DNA of 51,248 nucleotides from Planctomycetota bacterium (GTDB lineage: Bacteria > Planctomycetota > Phycisphaerae > Sedimentisphaerales > Anaerohalosphaeraceae): contig VRUI01000032.1 of assembly GCA_019456225.1 (NCBI GenBank), forward strand, positions 1 to 51,248, written 5' to 3'. Within the stretch, counting starts at the first letter, position 1; every line of letters begins with the position of its first letter. Both the position numbers and the translations under genes were made by a program. This document shows, one piece after another, positions 41,966 to 50,950 of the stretch. The notes under the pieces are model-generated. The model was given only the letters and a program-made list of their open reading frames with translations, did not search any database and was not told where the DNA came from.

Positions 41966-42066
41966 AATAAACTCCTGGAATTTTATTCAGTATAAAACCT
42001 TCCTTGGCATTTCTGAATAGCAGGGTGCATTTCAAATAAGTGGACTGGATTCTAATCCCGCAATTA

Positions 42067-42375
42067 TTATTTGATATTTCCGGCAGCAACCGACATTGTG
42101 AGTTTTTCTTTTAGAAGCCTTCCCATTTTGAACTTGACAGTTCTTTTTGGCGGTACGTTAACTTTTTCCAGAGTTCTTGGATTTTGTGCTTCTCGTGCTG
42201 CTCGTGTTCTTGTCTCGAACACCCCGAAATCTCTGAATTCGAGTCTGTTGTCGTTGGCCAGTTCGTTTACAACTTCATCTAAAAATGACTGAACTATTCT
42301 TTTAACAACTACTCGTTTTGCCTGTGTGGTGTCCGCAATTCTATCGATGAGTTCTTTCTTTGTAACTGTTGCCAT
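42067..42375 (-). CDS. HU-family DNA-binding protein
   Basis: A 102-residue HU/IHF-type nucleoid protein. It begins MATVTKKELIDRIADTT, has the helical dimer region (VVVKRIVQSFLDEVVNEL) and the arm region LEFRDFGVFETRTRAAREAQNPRTLEKVNVPPKRTVKFKMGRLLKEKL, in which GxFxxRxRxAREARNPxTG is the family signature (here NPRTLEKV). The C-terminal tail adds about ten residues. It is a dimeric DNA-bending protein. Confidence 0.95.
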   Translation of the reverse strand: MATVTKKELIDRIADTTQAKRVVVKRIVQSFLDEVVNELANDNRLEFRDFGVFETRTRAAREAQNPRTLEKVNVPPKRTVKFKMGRLLKEKLTMSVAAGNIK

Positions 42376-42786
42376 TGTCTACCTCAACCCTTCAGGAGTA
42401 AGTTAAATTATACACCCTCGTACTATCGCAGGCATATTATTGTCGCAGGTAACTCAATACGATCTGCTTTGATACTACGTTTTTTTGAATCAATTAACTA
42501 ACACAAGTTACTATATAGCAAAGACTTCTAATCGGCAAGGCTTTTTTAATTTTTTTTTTCATGTTTTTTTCTGGGGGCTTTTTTGGGGTGAAAACGCCGT
42601 TGAAAAGCGGTTTTATTTTTATTCGGACCTTTTAGGCAGTTCCATCAGCAGGTATTCCTGAGTCGGTGATGCCCGTCGATTATGCTTGTTTGAGGAAAAT
42701 CTGCTTAAAAAGTTATTACTTTCTTGACGTTGCATGATATTGTTATCATAATATTAGGTTTAAGGTGTATTTTTGAAGGGTTTAAA
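42376..42786. other. Gap between HU and the first signal peptidase
   Basis: A divergent spacer with T-rich tracts (42537-42570) and short G-rich runs. The A/T-rich part on the minus side should hold the HU promoter. A weak AAAACGC/GCGGTTTT hairpin lies near 42591-42614. I see no gene apart from a 21-codon N-terminal extension of the signal peptidase frame, which I judge untranslated. Confidence 0.35.
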
Positions 42787-44391
42787 TTGTCTGACAAGAG
42801 TTTGAAAAAAGAAACAGGTACCCGCGGCGGAAAACTTGCCGGTATTTACGGTACTGCCGAATGGTTTATAACGGCCATCTCGGTCACACTTGTTTTTATA
42901 GTTTTCCAGATGCAGGCCTATACTATTCCAACCGGCAGTATGGCCGATACTCTTAAGGGGGCTCATTTCAGATTGCGCTGCAGTCAGTGTGCGTATGGAT
43001 TTGATTTCAATTTTCATTCCAACCGTTACACAGATATTGGCGTCCCCGAGAATAAGACTCCTGGCGGTAATGTTGATATTCGTCCGGAAGCGCCGCGTTG
43101 TCCCAACTGCGGCTTTTATCAGGATATCACGAAAAAGGATATTATTCTCACACCCGGCCAGATTGGCCTTACGCCGGTGATGAAGGGAGACCGGATATTT
43201 GTTGCAAAGTGCATCTACCAGTTCACTGACCCAAAGAGGTGGGATGTTGTTGTGTTCAAGAATCCAACAGGCCCGAGGATCAACTATATTAAACGTATGA
43301 TCGGTTTGCCCGGCGAGGAGATCGAGATAATCGACGGGGACGTTTATGCCGACGGCCGGATAGCTAGAAAGCCTCAAGGCGTTCAGCAAGAGCTTTGGAT
43401 GTGCGTTTATGATAACGATTATCAGCCTGCCAGACCTAGGCAAAAGCGTTTTAACGGTCATGCGTGGTCCCAGCCTTTCGTTAACGATATTAATTCTAAT
43501 GGTGAAAAATCGAAGTGGAATCTTCAATCTGACGAGCCCACTGTTTTTAGTCTTTCAAGTGATCCGGGCGAGATCAACAATATAGTTTATGATACGTCGT
43601 TGGGTAATGATTTCAAGGCGACTTATGCTTATGATCCACCGCATGAATATACTTACATGCCGATATGCAGCGATCTTATGGTCAGATTTTATGTTCGCAA
43701 GGATGCTGAGAGCGTTGTCGGCGTAGATATGAGTAAGTATGGCAAACGTTACAGGGGTTGGGTTGAACCTTCCGGTGATATGGTTGTCGGGTATTTTGAC
43801 GATGACGGCAAGCTCCTTGAGCTCGGCAGGGAAAGTTCCGGTATCGCAGGTGACGATTCCAGGGTGCTGTTGTGGTTTGCCAATGTTGACCATCAGCTTG
43901 TACTCGAGTATGGCGATGAGAGGCTTGCTTATGACCTTGGCGACAAGCCAGGCAGTCTCGGTGAGCGTAAACAACTTATGCCGAGGGTATCAATATTCGG
44001 AGGTGGTGAGATCAAGCTTTCGCATGTTGGTATTTTCCGGGATATCCATTATATTGAGCAGACTCAGCTCCGCCAAAGAGATGGCAATATTGTTGGTGGT
44101 ACTCGTGCAAGAGAAGGGCATCCTTTTAAACTTTATGACGATCAGTTTTTTGTTCTTGGCGATAATAGTCCTGCAAGTCTTGATTCCAGGTATTGGGCAA
44201 CACCAGGGCTTGGCAACGGTGATACGCAATATCGTATGGGTACGGTTCCGCGGGATTATCTTGTCGGCAAGGCGTTTTTCGTGTATTGGCCAGGCCCGTT
44301 CAGACCCAGCGATAAGTTTATAAGGATAATTCCGCATGTACAGGGATTGAAGCTAATAAAAGGCGGTGTAAGGACTGAGAAAAGCGAATAG
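42787..44391 (+). CDS. lepB: Signal peptidase I, large form (copy 1)
   Basis: A 534-residue type I signal peptidase anchored in the inner membrane. TTG 42787, preceded by GAAGGG, is preferred over earlier TTG codons because the N-terminus then aligns with copy 2 and a membrane span (about 26-42) follows. The catalytic Ser51 is in YTIPTGSM and Lys168 in NYIKRMIGLPGE. Between them sits an inserted zinc ribbon (Cys65-x2-Cys68, Cys104-x2-Cys107). A second insertion of about 230 residues separates Lys from the C-terminal box (FFVLGDNSPASLDSR), so the protein is about twice the usual size. Its last codons and stop lie in a short intergenic repeat. Confidence 0.88.
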   Translation: MSDKSLKKETGTRGGKLAGIYGTAEWFITAISVTLVFIVFQMQAYTIPTGSMADTLKGAHFRLRCSQCAYGFDFNFHSNRYTDIGVPENKTPGGNVDIRPEAPRCPNCGFYQDITKKDIILTPGQIGLTPVMKGDRIFVAKCIYQFTDPKRWDVVVFKNPTGPRINYIKRMIGLPGEEIEIIDGDVYADGRIARKPQGVQQELWMCVYDNDYQPARPRQKRFNGHAWSQPFVNDINSNGEKSKWNLQSDEPTVFSLSSDPGEINNIVYDTSLGNDFKATYAYDPPHEYTYMPICSDLMVRFYVRKDAESVVGVDMSKYGKRYRGWVEPSGDMVVGYFDDDGKLLELGRESSGIAGDDSRVLLWFANVDHQLVLEYGDERLAYDLGDKPGSLGERKQLMPRVSIFGGGEIKLSHVGIFRDIHYIEQTQLRQRDGNIVGGTRAREGHPFKLYDDQFFVLGDNSPASLDSRYWATPGLGNGDTQYRMGTVPRDYLVGKAFFVYWPGPFRPSDKFIRIIPHVQGLKLIKGGVRTEKSE

Positions 44392-44430
44392 CCAATACCC
44401 AACAAGGAATATCGAATTATGAAGTTAAAA
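44380..44430. repeat. Single half-copy of the 112-bp repeat overlapping a gene end
   Basis: AAAAGCGAATAGCCAATACC and the following bases at 44380-44430 match the right half of the 112-bp units at 46.0-46.3 kb. The repeat includes the last codons (Lys-Ser-Glu) and the TAG stop of signal peptidase copy 1. Confidence 0.6.
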
Positions 44431-44486
44431 CGGCCTTACGGCCGAGACTTTTTTTACCGCTAAGGATTGGCGGCTTAGGAATATTT

Positions 44487-45962
44487 ATGGATAATGTTGA
44501 AAATACTGGCGAGTTTGTTGAGAGACGTTACAGCAGCACTTTGACGGGGATCGTCAATACTGTTCAGTGGGTTATAATTGCCCTTATACTTGCGTTTGTG
44601 TTTCGTGCGTTTATTATGGAGGCATTTCGTATTCCTACCGGAAGTATGGCTGAGACATTAAGGGGGGCTCATCATCATCTTCGTTGCCAAAAGTGCGGCT
44701 ATAAGTCAGATCTCGGTGCCGATGAACCCGGAAGCGGCGGGCCAAAATGTCCCAGTTGCGGCTTTCTTGACGAGACCCCGATAGCAAAACCGGCTTCTAA
44801 CGGTGACCGTATACTTGTTCTTAAATGCATCTATCAATTCACCGATCCCAAAAGGTGGGATGTTGTTGTCTTCAAAAATCCCCACGATCCCAGTGAGAAC
44901 TATATCAAGCGTATGATCGCTCTGCCTGGCGAGACTATCGCTGCACTTGACGGAGATTTTTACGTCGATGGAAAGATATTAAGAAAACCGCCAAAGGTGC
45001 AGCGTGAGATGTGGATGCCGATCTATGATAATGATTATCAGCCTGTCATCACGAAGGGACAAGCCGGCGATGATGCCGCCAGTTTTCACTGGAAGCAGCC
45101 GTTTGTCGGAGAAACCGGCTCGCAGTGGAGGATGAATCTTTTTGAGACAACTTATTTTACGCTTGAAAGCGACCCTTCCAGTGAACATACGATTGCTTAC
45201 GATGCGGATTTGATCGAAGATTTCAGGGGGTATTATGCTTATAACCAGACTATACAGTATAGCACCGAGCCGCTGTGCACCGACCTTAAGGTTCGTTATT
45301 ATGCTCATCTTAAAAGCGATGCCGGCTTTACCGGGGCCGCTGTTCGCAAATATGATTCGCTGTACCGCGGTCGGGTCAGTTTCAGCGGTGAGATGATCAT
45401 CGAGAAGGTCACCGCCGATGAGGTAGCCGTTGTTGCAAGGAAAGATGCCGGTTCGTTCGATTCTTCCAGGGGAGTTTTCTTTGAGTTTTCTGTTGTTGAC
45501 AGGCAGGCGATATTGCAGTTTGGCAAAGATAAGCTTAAGTACGAACTCGGCCAGAGGATCGAGGACCTTAGCTTTGTCGAGACAAAGGGGCCCCTTGTTG
45601 AGATTAGCGGCGCAGGTAACCTCAAACTTTCACATGTCGCCGTTTTCAGGGACACTTATTATACCGATAGACAGTCAAAACGACCCCGGCCGGGGAAACC
45701 TTTTAGCATAGGCGAAGATGAGTTTTTTGTATGCGGTGATAATAGCCCCCATAGCTATGACAGCCGCAAGTGGTATGACCCTGGTAAAGGCAATAATGAT
45801 AAGACTTACACAGCCGGCATCGTTCCGAGGGATTATTTAATGGGCAAGGCTTTTTTCCTCTACTGGGGAGATGCCTTTAAACCGCTCGGAGCTAACATTC
45901 CGATCATACCAAATTTTTCAGAGATGAAGACAATTTACGGCGGAAGCGACGACCAACTATAG
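44487..45962 (+). CDS. lepB: Signal peptidase I, large form (copy 2)
   Basis: A 491-residue paralogue of copy 1 with the same plan: membrane anchor about 24-44, Ser53 in RIPTGSM, zinc ribbon Cys67-x2-Cys70 / Cys88-x2-Cys91, Lys141 in NYIKRMIALPGE, a long beta-rich insertion, and EFFVCGDNSPHSYDSR near the C-terminus. Both copies thus seem active. The insert in each carries a LamG/jelly-roll-like strand pattern (VVDRQAILQFGKDKLKYELGQ; ISGAGNLKLSHVAVFRDTYYT). Tandem copies suggest different substrate sets or a heteromeric complex. It begins 95 bp after copy 1. Confidence 0.9.
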   Translation: MDNVENTGEFVERRYSSTLTGIVNTVQWVIIALILAFVFRAFIMEAFRIPTGSMAETLRGAHHHLRCQKCGYKSDLGADEPGSGGPKCPSCGFLDETPIAKPASNGDRILVLKCIYQFTDPKRWDVVVFKNPHDPSENYIKRMIALPGETIAALDGDFYVDGKILRKPPKVQREMWMPIYDNDYQPVITKGQAGDDAASFHWKQPFVGETGSQWRMNLFETTYFTLESDPSSEHTIAYDADLIEDFRGYYAYNQTIQYSTEPLCTDLKVRYYAHLKSDAGFTGAAVRKYDSLYRGRVSFSGEMIIEKVTADEVAVVARKDAGSFDSSRGVFFEFSVVDRQAILQFGKDKLKYELGQRIEDLSFVETKGPLVEISGAGNLKLSHVAVFRDTYYTDRQSKRPRPGKPFSIGEDEFFVCGDNSPHSYDSRKWYDPGKGNNDKTYTAGIVPRDYLMGKAFFLYWGDAFKPLGANIPIIPNFSEMKTIYGGSDDQL

Positions 45963-46035
45963 GCCCATCCCTTACCGGTGCCCAAAAAGAATGTCATGTA
46001 GCTTGCGTTCCACACTTCTGTTTGCGCCATCTAAG

Positions 46036-46330
46036 CTGTTTATAATTGGTTATTGGTTATTCCTTGTTCGTTATTGGATATTCAAGTAGCAAAAGCGAAT
46101 AGCCAATACCCAACAAGGAATATTAAATGATGAAGTAAAAGCTCAAGCTGTTTATAATTGGTTATTGATTATTCCTTGTTCGTTATTGGATATTCAAGCC
46201 GCAAAAACGAATAGCCAATATCCAACAAGGAATATTAAATGATGAAGTAAAAGCTCAAGCTGTTTATAATTGGTTATTGGTTATTCCTTGTTCGTTATTG
46301 GATATTCAAGCCGCAAAAGCGAATAACCGT
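46036..46330. repeat. Tandem array of a 112-bp unit (2.6 copies)
   Basis: Units start at 46036, 46148 and 46260, with exactly 112 bp period. Each contains CTGTTTATAATTGGTTATTG, then TATTCCTTGTTCG-type and, further on, CAACAAGGAATA-type arms that form a long imperfect hairpin. Related single pieces occur at 30160-30241 and 44380-44430. No gene lies here. Confidence 0.85.
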
Positions 46331-46565
46331 AGGCTAGGTCACGGCCGCAATGTTCCTGCGAGCATCCTGGTCACCCATCTACCGAATCGCCTTTTTTGTT
46401 ACTGATATCCCGGGCGATCAGGGATAATCCCCAGAGAATTGCGCCTGAGATAAACCGTATAAGGTGGAAATTTCATCTTTTAGGAAATTACCCTCAAGAA
46501 TAAAACTCTATCTGGACGATTTTGCCGGAGTTAACGGTATCAAGTATAATTTTATGGGGGCAATT
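46331..46565. other. Spacer upstream of the porin gene
   Basis: No gene is seen between the repeat array and the porin start. An in-frame open stretch from 46464 precedes the signal peptide of the porin, but has no ribosome site. Confidence 0.4.
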
Positions 46566-47900
46566 ATGGCCAGTTTTCTAAGAAAAACATCGGTTTTCTG
46601 GGGGTGTGTATTAATATTTGCTTTTGGAGATATCTGCAACGCCGATTATTACAGTGATCATTTTATGGACTACAATACCAATGATTCGCGGTATCACCTC
46701 AAAAATTACTCCGGCGATCTTAAGACAATGCCGAATCTGCTCGGCGATTGGCGAAGTCGCCGAAACCAGATGGCCGAGCAGGGCATTATTTTCGAAGCCG
46801 GGATCACAGGTGTGGTCCAAACAAACACTCACGGCGGGACAAATACAAGCAAAACGGCGAGTTCAGGGGGTTCTGCGGACTACTGGCTGATGTTCGATAC
46901 TGAGCGGCTGGGTTTCTGGCCGGGCGGTCTATGGACATTCCACGCAGAGACGCTCTTCGGGCAAAATGTCTTCAGGCATGTCAGATCCGTAATGCCGGTC
47001 AGTCATGACGCTCTCTTGCCGCGGCCCGACCCAGGCCTTACGACTCTTTCGGAGCTCTACCTCACCCAGTATTTCGGCTTCGATCTGAGCGTAACTGTCG
47101 GCAAGGTCGATCCGTCGAACCTGGCAGATAAAAATGCGTTCGCAAACGACGAGAGACGCCAGTTTATGAGTACCGCCTTAACGAGCAACCCGATCCTGTT
47201 CCCTTTGGCCCAGTATACCGCCCTTGCCGTTGCTGCCGAGTATAAGCCTTTAACGTGGGTGTCTATGTCTTTCTTTGCCCTTGACAATAATGCAACTGTT
47301 ACCAGGTCAGGCTTTGACACAGCTTTCCAGTCGCCGCAGGGCACTACCCTCGGCACCGAACTTGCTTTTAAGGTCGAGCCATGCGGCTACAAAGGCACCC
47401 AGAGATTTGGTTACGCCTACAGCAACAGGGACTTCAACAGGCTCGATCCGGATTTCAGGGTTAACCTCCCAGCCGGCGCCGGTTCGGGCAAAAAGCGGGA
47501 CGACTATGTTTTATGGTACAACTTCGACCAGTACATTTTTACCGAAAAGGATGACCCAACCCAGGGCATCGGTCTTTTTGGGCGTTATGGTTATTCAAAC
47601 GGAAAAGCCAACGTCCTTGACGAGTTCTATAGCTTTGGTATCGGTGGCAAGGGTATCGTCGAAGGGAGAGACGACGATACCTTCGGGCTAGGTTACTATT
47701 ATGCCGGAGTAAGCAATGATTTTCCGAAAGCAAATAACCTTAGCCATGAGGAAGGTATCGAGATTTACTATGCCGCACAAATGACAAAATCGGTTCAGGT
47801 CACTCAGACTTTGCAGTGGATCGGTGATCCCGGTGCAGGCGGCATCAAGACCAACGGCGATGCAGTCGTCCTGGGGCTAAGGCTGCAGATCGACTTTTAA
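46566..47900 (+). CDS. OprB-type carbohydrate-selective porin
   Basis: A 444-residue outer-membrane porin. From ATG 46566 (GGGGG ribosome-like run five bases upstream) it has a signal peptide (KTSVFWGCVLIFAFGDICNA). The family start follows: NLLGDWRSRRNQMAEQGIIFEAGITGVVQTNTHGG, then repeated aromatic-bounded strands (WLMFDTERLGFWPGGLWTFHAETLFGQN, LSELYLTQYFGFDLSVTVGKVDPSN) and a C-terminal strand ending in VVLGLRLQIDF with terminal Phe. OprB porins let sugars through the outer membrane. An earlier in-frame ATG at 46554 is possible. A terminator follows. Confidence 0.88.
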   Translation: MASFLRKTSVFWGCVLIFAFGDICNADYYSDHFMDYNTNDSRYHLKNYSGDLKTMPNLLGDWRSRRNQMAEQGIIFEAGITGVVQTNTHGGTNTSKTASSGGSADYWLMFDTERLGFWPGGLWTFHAETLFGQNVFRHVRSVMPVSHDALLPRPDPGLTTLSELYLTQYFGFDLSVTVGKVDPSNLADKNAFANDERRQFMSTALTSNPILFPLAQYTALAVAAEYKPLTWVSMSFFALDNNATVTRSGFDTAFQSPQGTTLGTELAFKVEPCGYKGTQRFGYAYSNRDFNRLDPDFRVNLPAGAGSGKKRDDYVLWYNFDQYIFTEKDDPTQGIGLFGRYGYSNGKANVLDEFYSFGIGGKGIVEGRDDDTFGLGYYYAGVSNDFPKANNLSHEEGIEIYYAAQMTKSVQVTQTLQWIGDPGAGGIKTNGDAVVLGLRLQIDF

Positions 47901-47931
47901 GTTGAGCGATTAGCAATTAGCGATAAGCCAG

Positions 47932-47975
47932 CAGCAAACACTAACAGCGGTTAATGTTTGCTGTTTTTTTTTATC
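47932..47975 (+). terminator. Intrinsic terminator after the porin gene
   Basis: CAGCAAACA (47932-47940) and TGTTTGCTG (47955-47963) pair perfectly, with further TAAC/GTTA pairing inside, followed by a run of nine T residues. This is a strong rho-independent terminator. Confidence 0.9.
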
Positions 47976-48077
47976 TTAAGTTTGCTTGCATTATCGACGA
48001 AAAAGTAATCTGCGTTATGCGGGAGGTTTAATAAACTTTATGGTTTACTGTTAAAGTATGAATATGAGGGGTATCAA

Positions 48078-48521
48078 ATGAATGAGAAAACTCAACACCT
48101 TAAAAAAATGGCGCAGGAGAAGCTCTCCTGTGTTAATGAATACATCGAAAAAGCAAAATCCGAGCTGGATGCCTGCTTTGATAAGTGCAAAGAGGACGTT
48201 GACGAGATGGTCGGTCAGTTGAAAAATGAGCTTGTCGAGAAAAAACACCAGGCCGATGTCAACAAAACAAAACTTGAAAAAACGGTAAGAAAACAGAAAG
48301 AAGCGATCGGAGCGAAAGTAACAGAGATCAAAGAAAGGGTCGGATCCAAGAAAGAAGATAAGGTTATGAAAAGGGTATTGCTAAAAGCCGACAAAGCTGA
48401 GAAACATGCCGAGATATGCATGGATTATGCCTCTGTTGCCGTAGTAGAAGCGGAACTGGCGTGTCTCGAAGCGGCACAGGCCAGGCACAAGGCCGAAGAT
48501 TTAGTCAAATCCGAAGCTTGA
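48078..48521 (+). CDS. Coiled-coil protein of unknown function
   Basis: A 147-residue, almost wholly helical protein with heptad repeats: residues 5-95 alternate Lys/Glu with Leu/Val (KMAQEKLSCVNEYIEKAKSELDACFDKCKEDVDEMVGQLKNELVEKK), and residues 100-147 are Ala-rich (ADKAEKHAEICMDYASVAVVEAELACLEAAQARHKAEDL). Five Cys residues are spread through it. No signal peptide is seen. It starts behind GAGGGGT. It might form a homo-oligomeric coiled coil, but I recognise no family. Confidence 0.6.
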   Translation: MNEKTQHLKKMAQEKLSCVNEYIEKAKSELDACFDKCKEDVDEMVGQLKNELVEKKHQADVNKTKLEKTVRKQKEAIGAKVTEIKERVGSKKEDKVMKRVLLKADKAEKHAEICMDYASVAVVEAELACLEAAQARHKAEDLVKSEA

Positions 48522-48662
48522 TCCGATCGTGCCGGGATAAAAAATTAATAAAAAAATGTAATCCAATTAAGTAACACGTTTATGTAACCGAATAAGCTTT
48601 TAGAATAAAAACCGTCTATTGGGGGCGAGTTAATAAAGTTTCATCAAAAATGGGGGCACAAA

Positions 48663-49310
48663 ATGAAGAAAAATGTATTTAGACCAATTGTATTAATGAT
48701 CGTGGCAATTACTTTAGCTAGTTTGTTTGCCGGATGCCAACCGGCTCCGATTGCCAAAACAGGGTTTCTCAGTGACTATTCACATCTGACTAAGGGCTCG
48801 TGGGAGGACTGGGGTTATATGAACGGCGCGGAACTCGCAAAGTACCAGGGCTTTATCGTTGAACCTGTAAACCTCCACTTCCACTCTTATGCGACGGGAA
48901 CGACCGATTATGAAACAGGCAGACTCAGCCAGCAGGACATTAGCGAACTGACCGCCTATATGCATGCAAAGGTTTCCGATGCGGTCGCAAAGTCTGGTAA
49001 CTCTGTAGTGTACCGCTCCGGTCCGCGCGTTGCGAGGATCAGGATCGCCATCACAGACATCAACAGGTCGACTATGACAAGCCACTTCCCAGTAGCCAGG
49101 ACAACCGGCTCAGGAGTTGGAGGCGCCACTATAGAAGCTGAGATACTTGATTCGACGACCGGCGATCAGATCGCAGCGACCGTTGAAGCACAGAAAGGTT
49201 TCAGGATCCCATTGGCAGGCGTAAGAGACTGGAGCTCGGCCAAGCAGGCAATGGACACATGGGGAAACGATTTCCGCAAAAGACTCGTCGATGTTCGCAA
49301 GTGCAATTGA
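48663..49310 (+). CDS. DUF3313 lipoprotein
   Basis: A 215-residue outer-membrane-type lipoprotein of family DUF3313. Signal peptide and lipobox LFAGC (Cys25). Family features: GFLSDYSHLTKG shortly after the Cys, YQGFIVEPVNLHFH, and GGATIEAEILDSTTGDQIAATVEAQKG (about 133-159), then the WSSAKQAMDTWGNDFRKRL end. The role is not known. It stands alone, followed by spacer and another lipoprotein gene. Confidence 0.85.
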   Translation: MKKNVFRPIVLMIVAITLASLFAGCQPAPIAKTGFLSDYSHLTKGSWEDWGYMNGAELAKYQGFIVEPVNLHFHSYATGTTDYETGRLSQQDISELTAYMHAKVSDAVAKSGNSVVYRSGPRVARIRIAITDINRSTMTSHFPVARTTGSGVGGATIEAEILDSTTGDQIAATVEAQKGFRIPLAGVRDWSSAKQAMDTWGNDFRKRLVDVRKCN

Positions 49311-49442
49311 GTTAAAAAGACCGGTCGGTCAGACTATAAACTTAAGACTTCAAATAAGGCCTGGCTAAAATGCAAAAGCATTGCGCCAGGCCTTATAGTC
49401 GATAGTCGATAGTCGTTAGTTTTTAGAGGGGGATCTGTTGAA

Positions 49443-50765
49443 ATGAAATGGCTGGTTGCTTTATGTCTTTTGGTTTTGACATTTCTTTTTTTTGGCTGTG
49501 GTCGCAATGGCAGCAATGGCGAAAATAAAAATTCCATTTCCGGCGTCGACTATTATTCCGAAAGCGAGCTGCGGCAGTCTCTTGACAAATTTGAAGAGTT
49601 CTTTGCAAGCACCATAACAGATGCCGCCGACGAGATCGACCGTCTTTCCGGCGATTCCAGGCCCCGCAGAAGTACACTTAAGCTGCGAAGTGCTGCCATT
49701 AAGGCGTCCGGTGCGATGCTCAGACAGCAAGACCCGCTTACCGCTTTTGTCGATATCTGGGTGTTGTCGGCAAGGCTCAGCAGGTATTTTCAGGCCGGCA
49801 ATGGAAGCAGATCGTTCGCCCCGAACCAGCATGTGGTGATCGAAGCGGTAAAAAAAACAGAGTCCAGGATCGAAAGCATCGCCCAGGAATATCTCGACAA
49901 AGAAAACTTCGAAAAAACCCGTCAAAAAGTCCATGAATTCGCAAAGACAAATCCGATCAAGCCCGATCTAAAAGAAATTATTCTCTATGCCTCCCAGGCC
50001 TACCAGGGCCGGCCAAACCCGTTCGAGGAGATCATTACTCTGCCGCTTTTGCCGCTGACTATGGTCAACGGTGTCACAGAGACCGTTACCGGCGCCGGAA
50101 AGATGGCCAAATCGGCCGACCATATCGCAGACACCGTCGAAGCTTTTCCAGAGTCCGCCCGCTGGCAGCTGCTGATGCTCCTGTATGACATAGAAAAACT
50201 CGACACCGTGAAAACTACCGTAAAAAGCTTTGAGGGTTTTTCAAAGAGCGCATCCCGCCTAGCCGCCTCAGCTGACCAACTTCCGGAAAAACTGCGTTTG
50301 GAAATCGTCGAGTTGTTAAAGCAGATCGAAGAAACATCGCCCAATATTCGCAAGACCCTCCAGTCAGCCTCCAATACCACGGGCAATATCAAAGAGGCCC
50401 TGAAAACAGGCGGCGAACTAACCAGATCGATCAATCTCACTTCCGAAAAAATTCAGCTCACAGCCGCTGCATGGCAGTCGGCGGCCAGGGCAACCGATGC
50501 CGCAATTTCCAGGATGATAGAATTTAGAGGACCTGATGAAGAAGAATTTGATATAGCCGCTTACAAAGAAACGGCCCGCCAGTTCAATGACCTCGCCGGC
50601 AAGATCCCCGAGATATTCCAACAAGCCGACAAATTCACAAAAAAACTAACCAGAAGAATAGCATTTTTAATAGTAATATTTTTCACAATGACAATAGCAT
50701 TAACACTAACAATAATCCGAAAACAAAAACCCAAACAGAAGCCCGAAGCGCAAGCGCAGGGATAA
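49443..50765 (+). CDS. Lipoprotein-like protein with helical body and C-terminal membrane span
   Basis: A 440-residue protein. N-terminal signal with FFGC at about 16-19 suggests a lipoprotein. Residues 33-330 are helical and carry Ser/Ala-rich stretches similar to MCP or MCE-type coiled coils (LKQIEETSPNIRKTLQSASNTTGNIKEALKTGGELTRSINLTSEKI). A hydrophobic span at about 405-425 (IAFLIVIFFTMTIALTLTI) precedes a Lys/Gln tail. The final residues (QKPEAQAQG) and stop codon lie inside the 57-bp repeat that follows, so the natural C-terminus was probably replaced or extended by repeat insertion. Confidence 0.6.
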   Translation: MKWLVALCLLVLTFLFFGCGRNGSNGENKNSISGVDYYSESELRQSLDKFEEFFASTITDAADEIDRLSGDSRPRRSTLKLRSAAIKASGAMLRQQDPLTAFVDIWVLSARLSRYFQAGNGSRSFAPNQHVVIEAVKKTESRIESIAQEYLDKENFEKTRQKVHEFAKTNPIKPDLKEIILYASQAYQGRPNPFEEIITLPLLPLTMVNGVTETVTGAGKMAKSADHIADTVEAFPESARWQLLMLLYDIEKLDTVKTTVKSFEGFSKSASRLAASADQLPEKLRLEIVELLKQIEETSPNIRKTLQSASNTTGNIKEALKTGGELTRSINLTSEKIQLTAAAWQSAARATDAAISRMIEFRGPDEEEFDIAAYKETARQFNDLAGKIPEIFQQADKFTKKLTRRIAFLIVIFFTMTIALTLTIIRKQKPKQKPEAQAQG

Positions 50766-50950
50766 AAACGCTAACGCAATAAGTAAAACAAACAGAAGCC
50801 CGAAGCGCAAGCGCAGGGATAAAAACGCTAACGCAATAAGTAAAACAAACAGAAGTCCGAAGCGCAAGCGCAGGGATAAAAACGCTAACGCAATAAGTAA
50901 AACAAACAGAAGCCCGAAGCGCAAGCGCCGGGCCAAAACGTTAACACAAT
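50737..50950. repeat. Tandem array of a 57-bp unit (four copies)
   Basis: Units start at 50737, 50794, 50851 and 50908, exactly 57 bp apart. Each reads AGAAGCCCGAAGCGCAAGCG then a GGGATAAAAACGCTAACGC segment; the last copy diverges (CGGGCCAAAACG). Related single copies lie at 30053-30077 and 30273-30303. The first copy supplies the end of the upstream gene. The long reverse frame through it is an artefact of the repeat. Confidence 0.85.

Noticed and set aside
42760-43527. 255-codon minus-strand frame opposite signal peptidase copy 1
   Set aside because: No domain pattern and no ribosome site; it overlaps the catalytic part of a clear signal peptidase.
46036-46330. CRISPR array at the 112-bp repeats
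   Set aside because: The whole unit repeats with no variable spacer.
50737-50950. CRISPR array at the 57-bp repeats
   Set aside because: The repeats are head-to-tail without unique spacers, and no cas genes are in the window.
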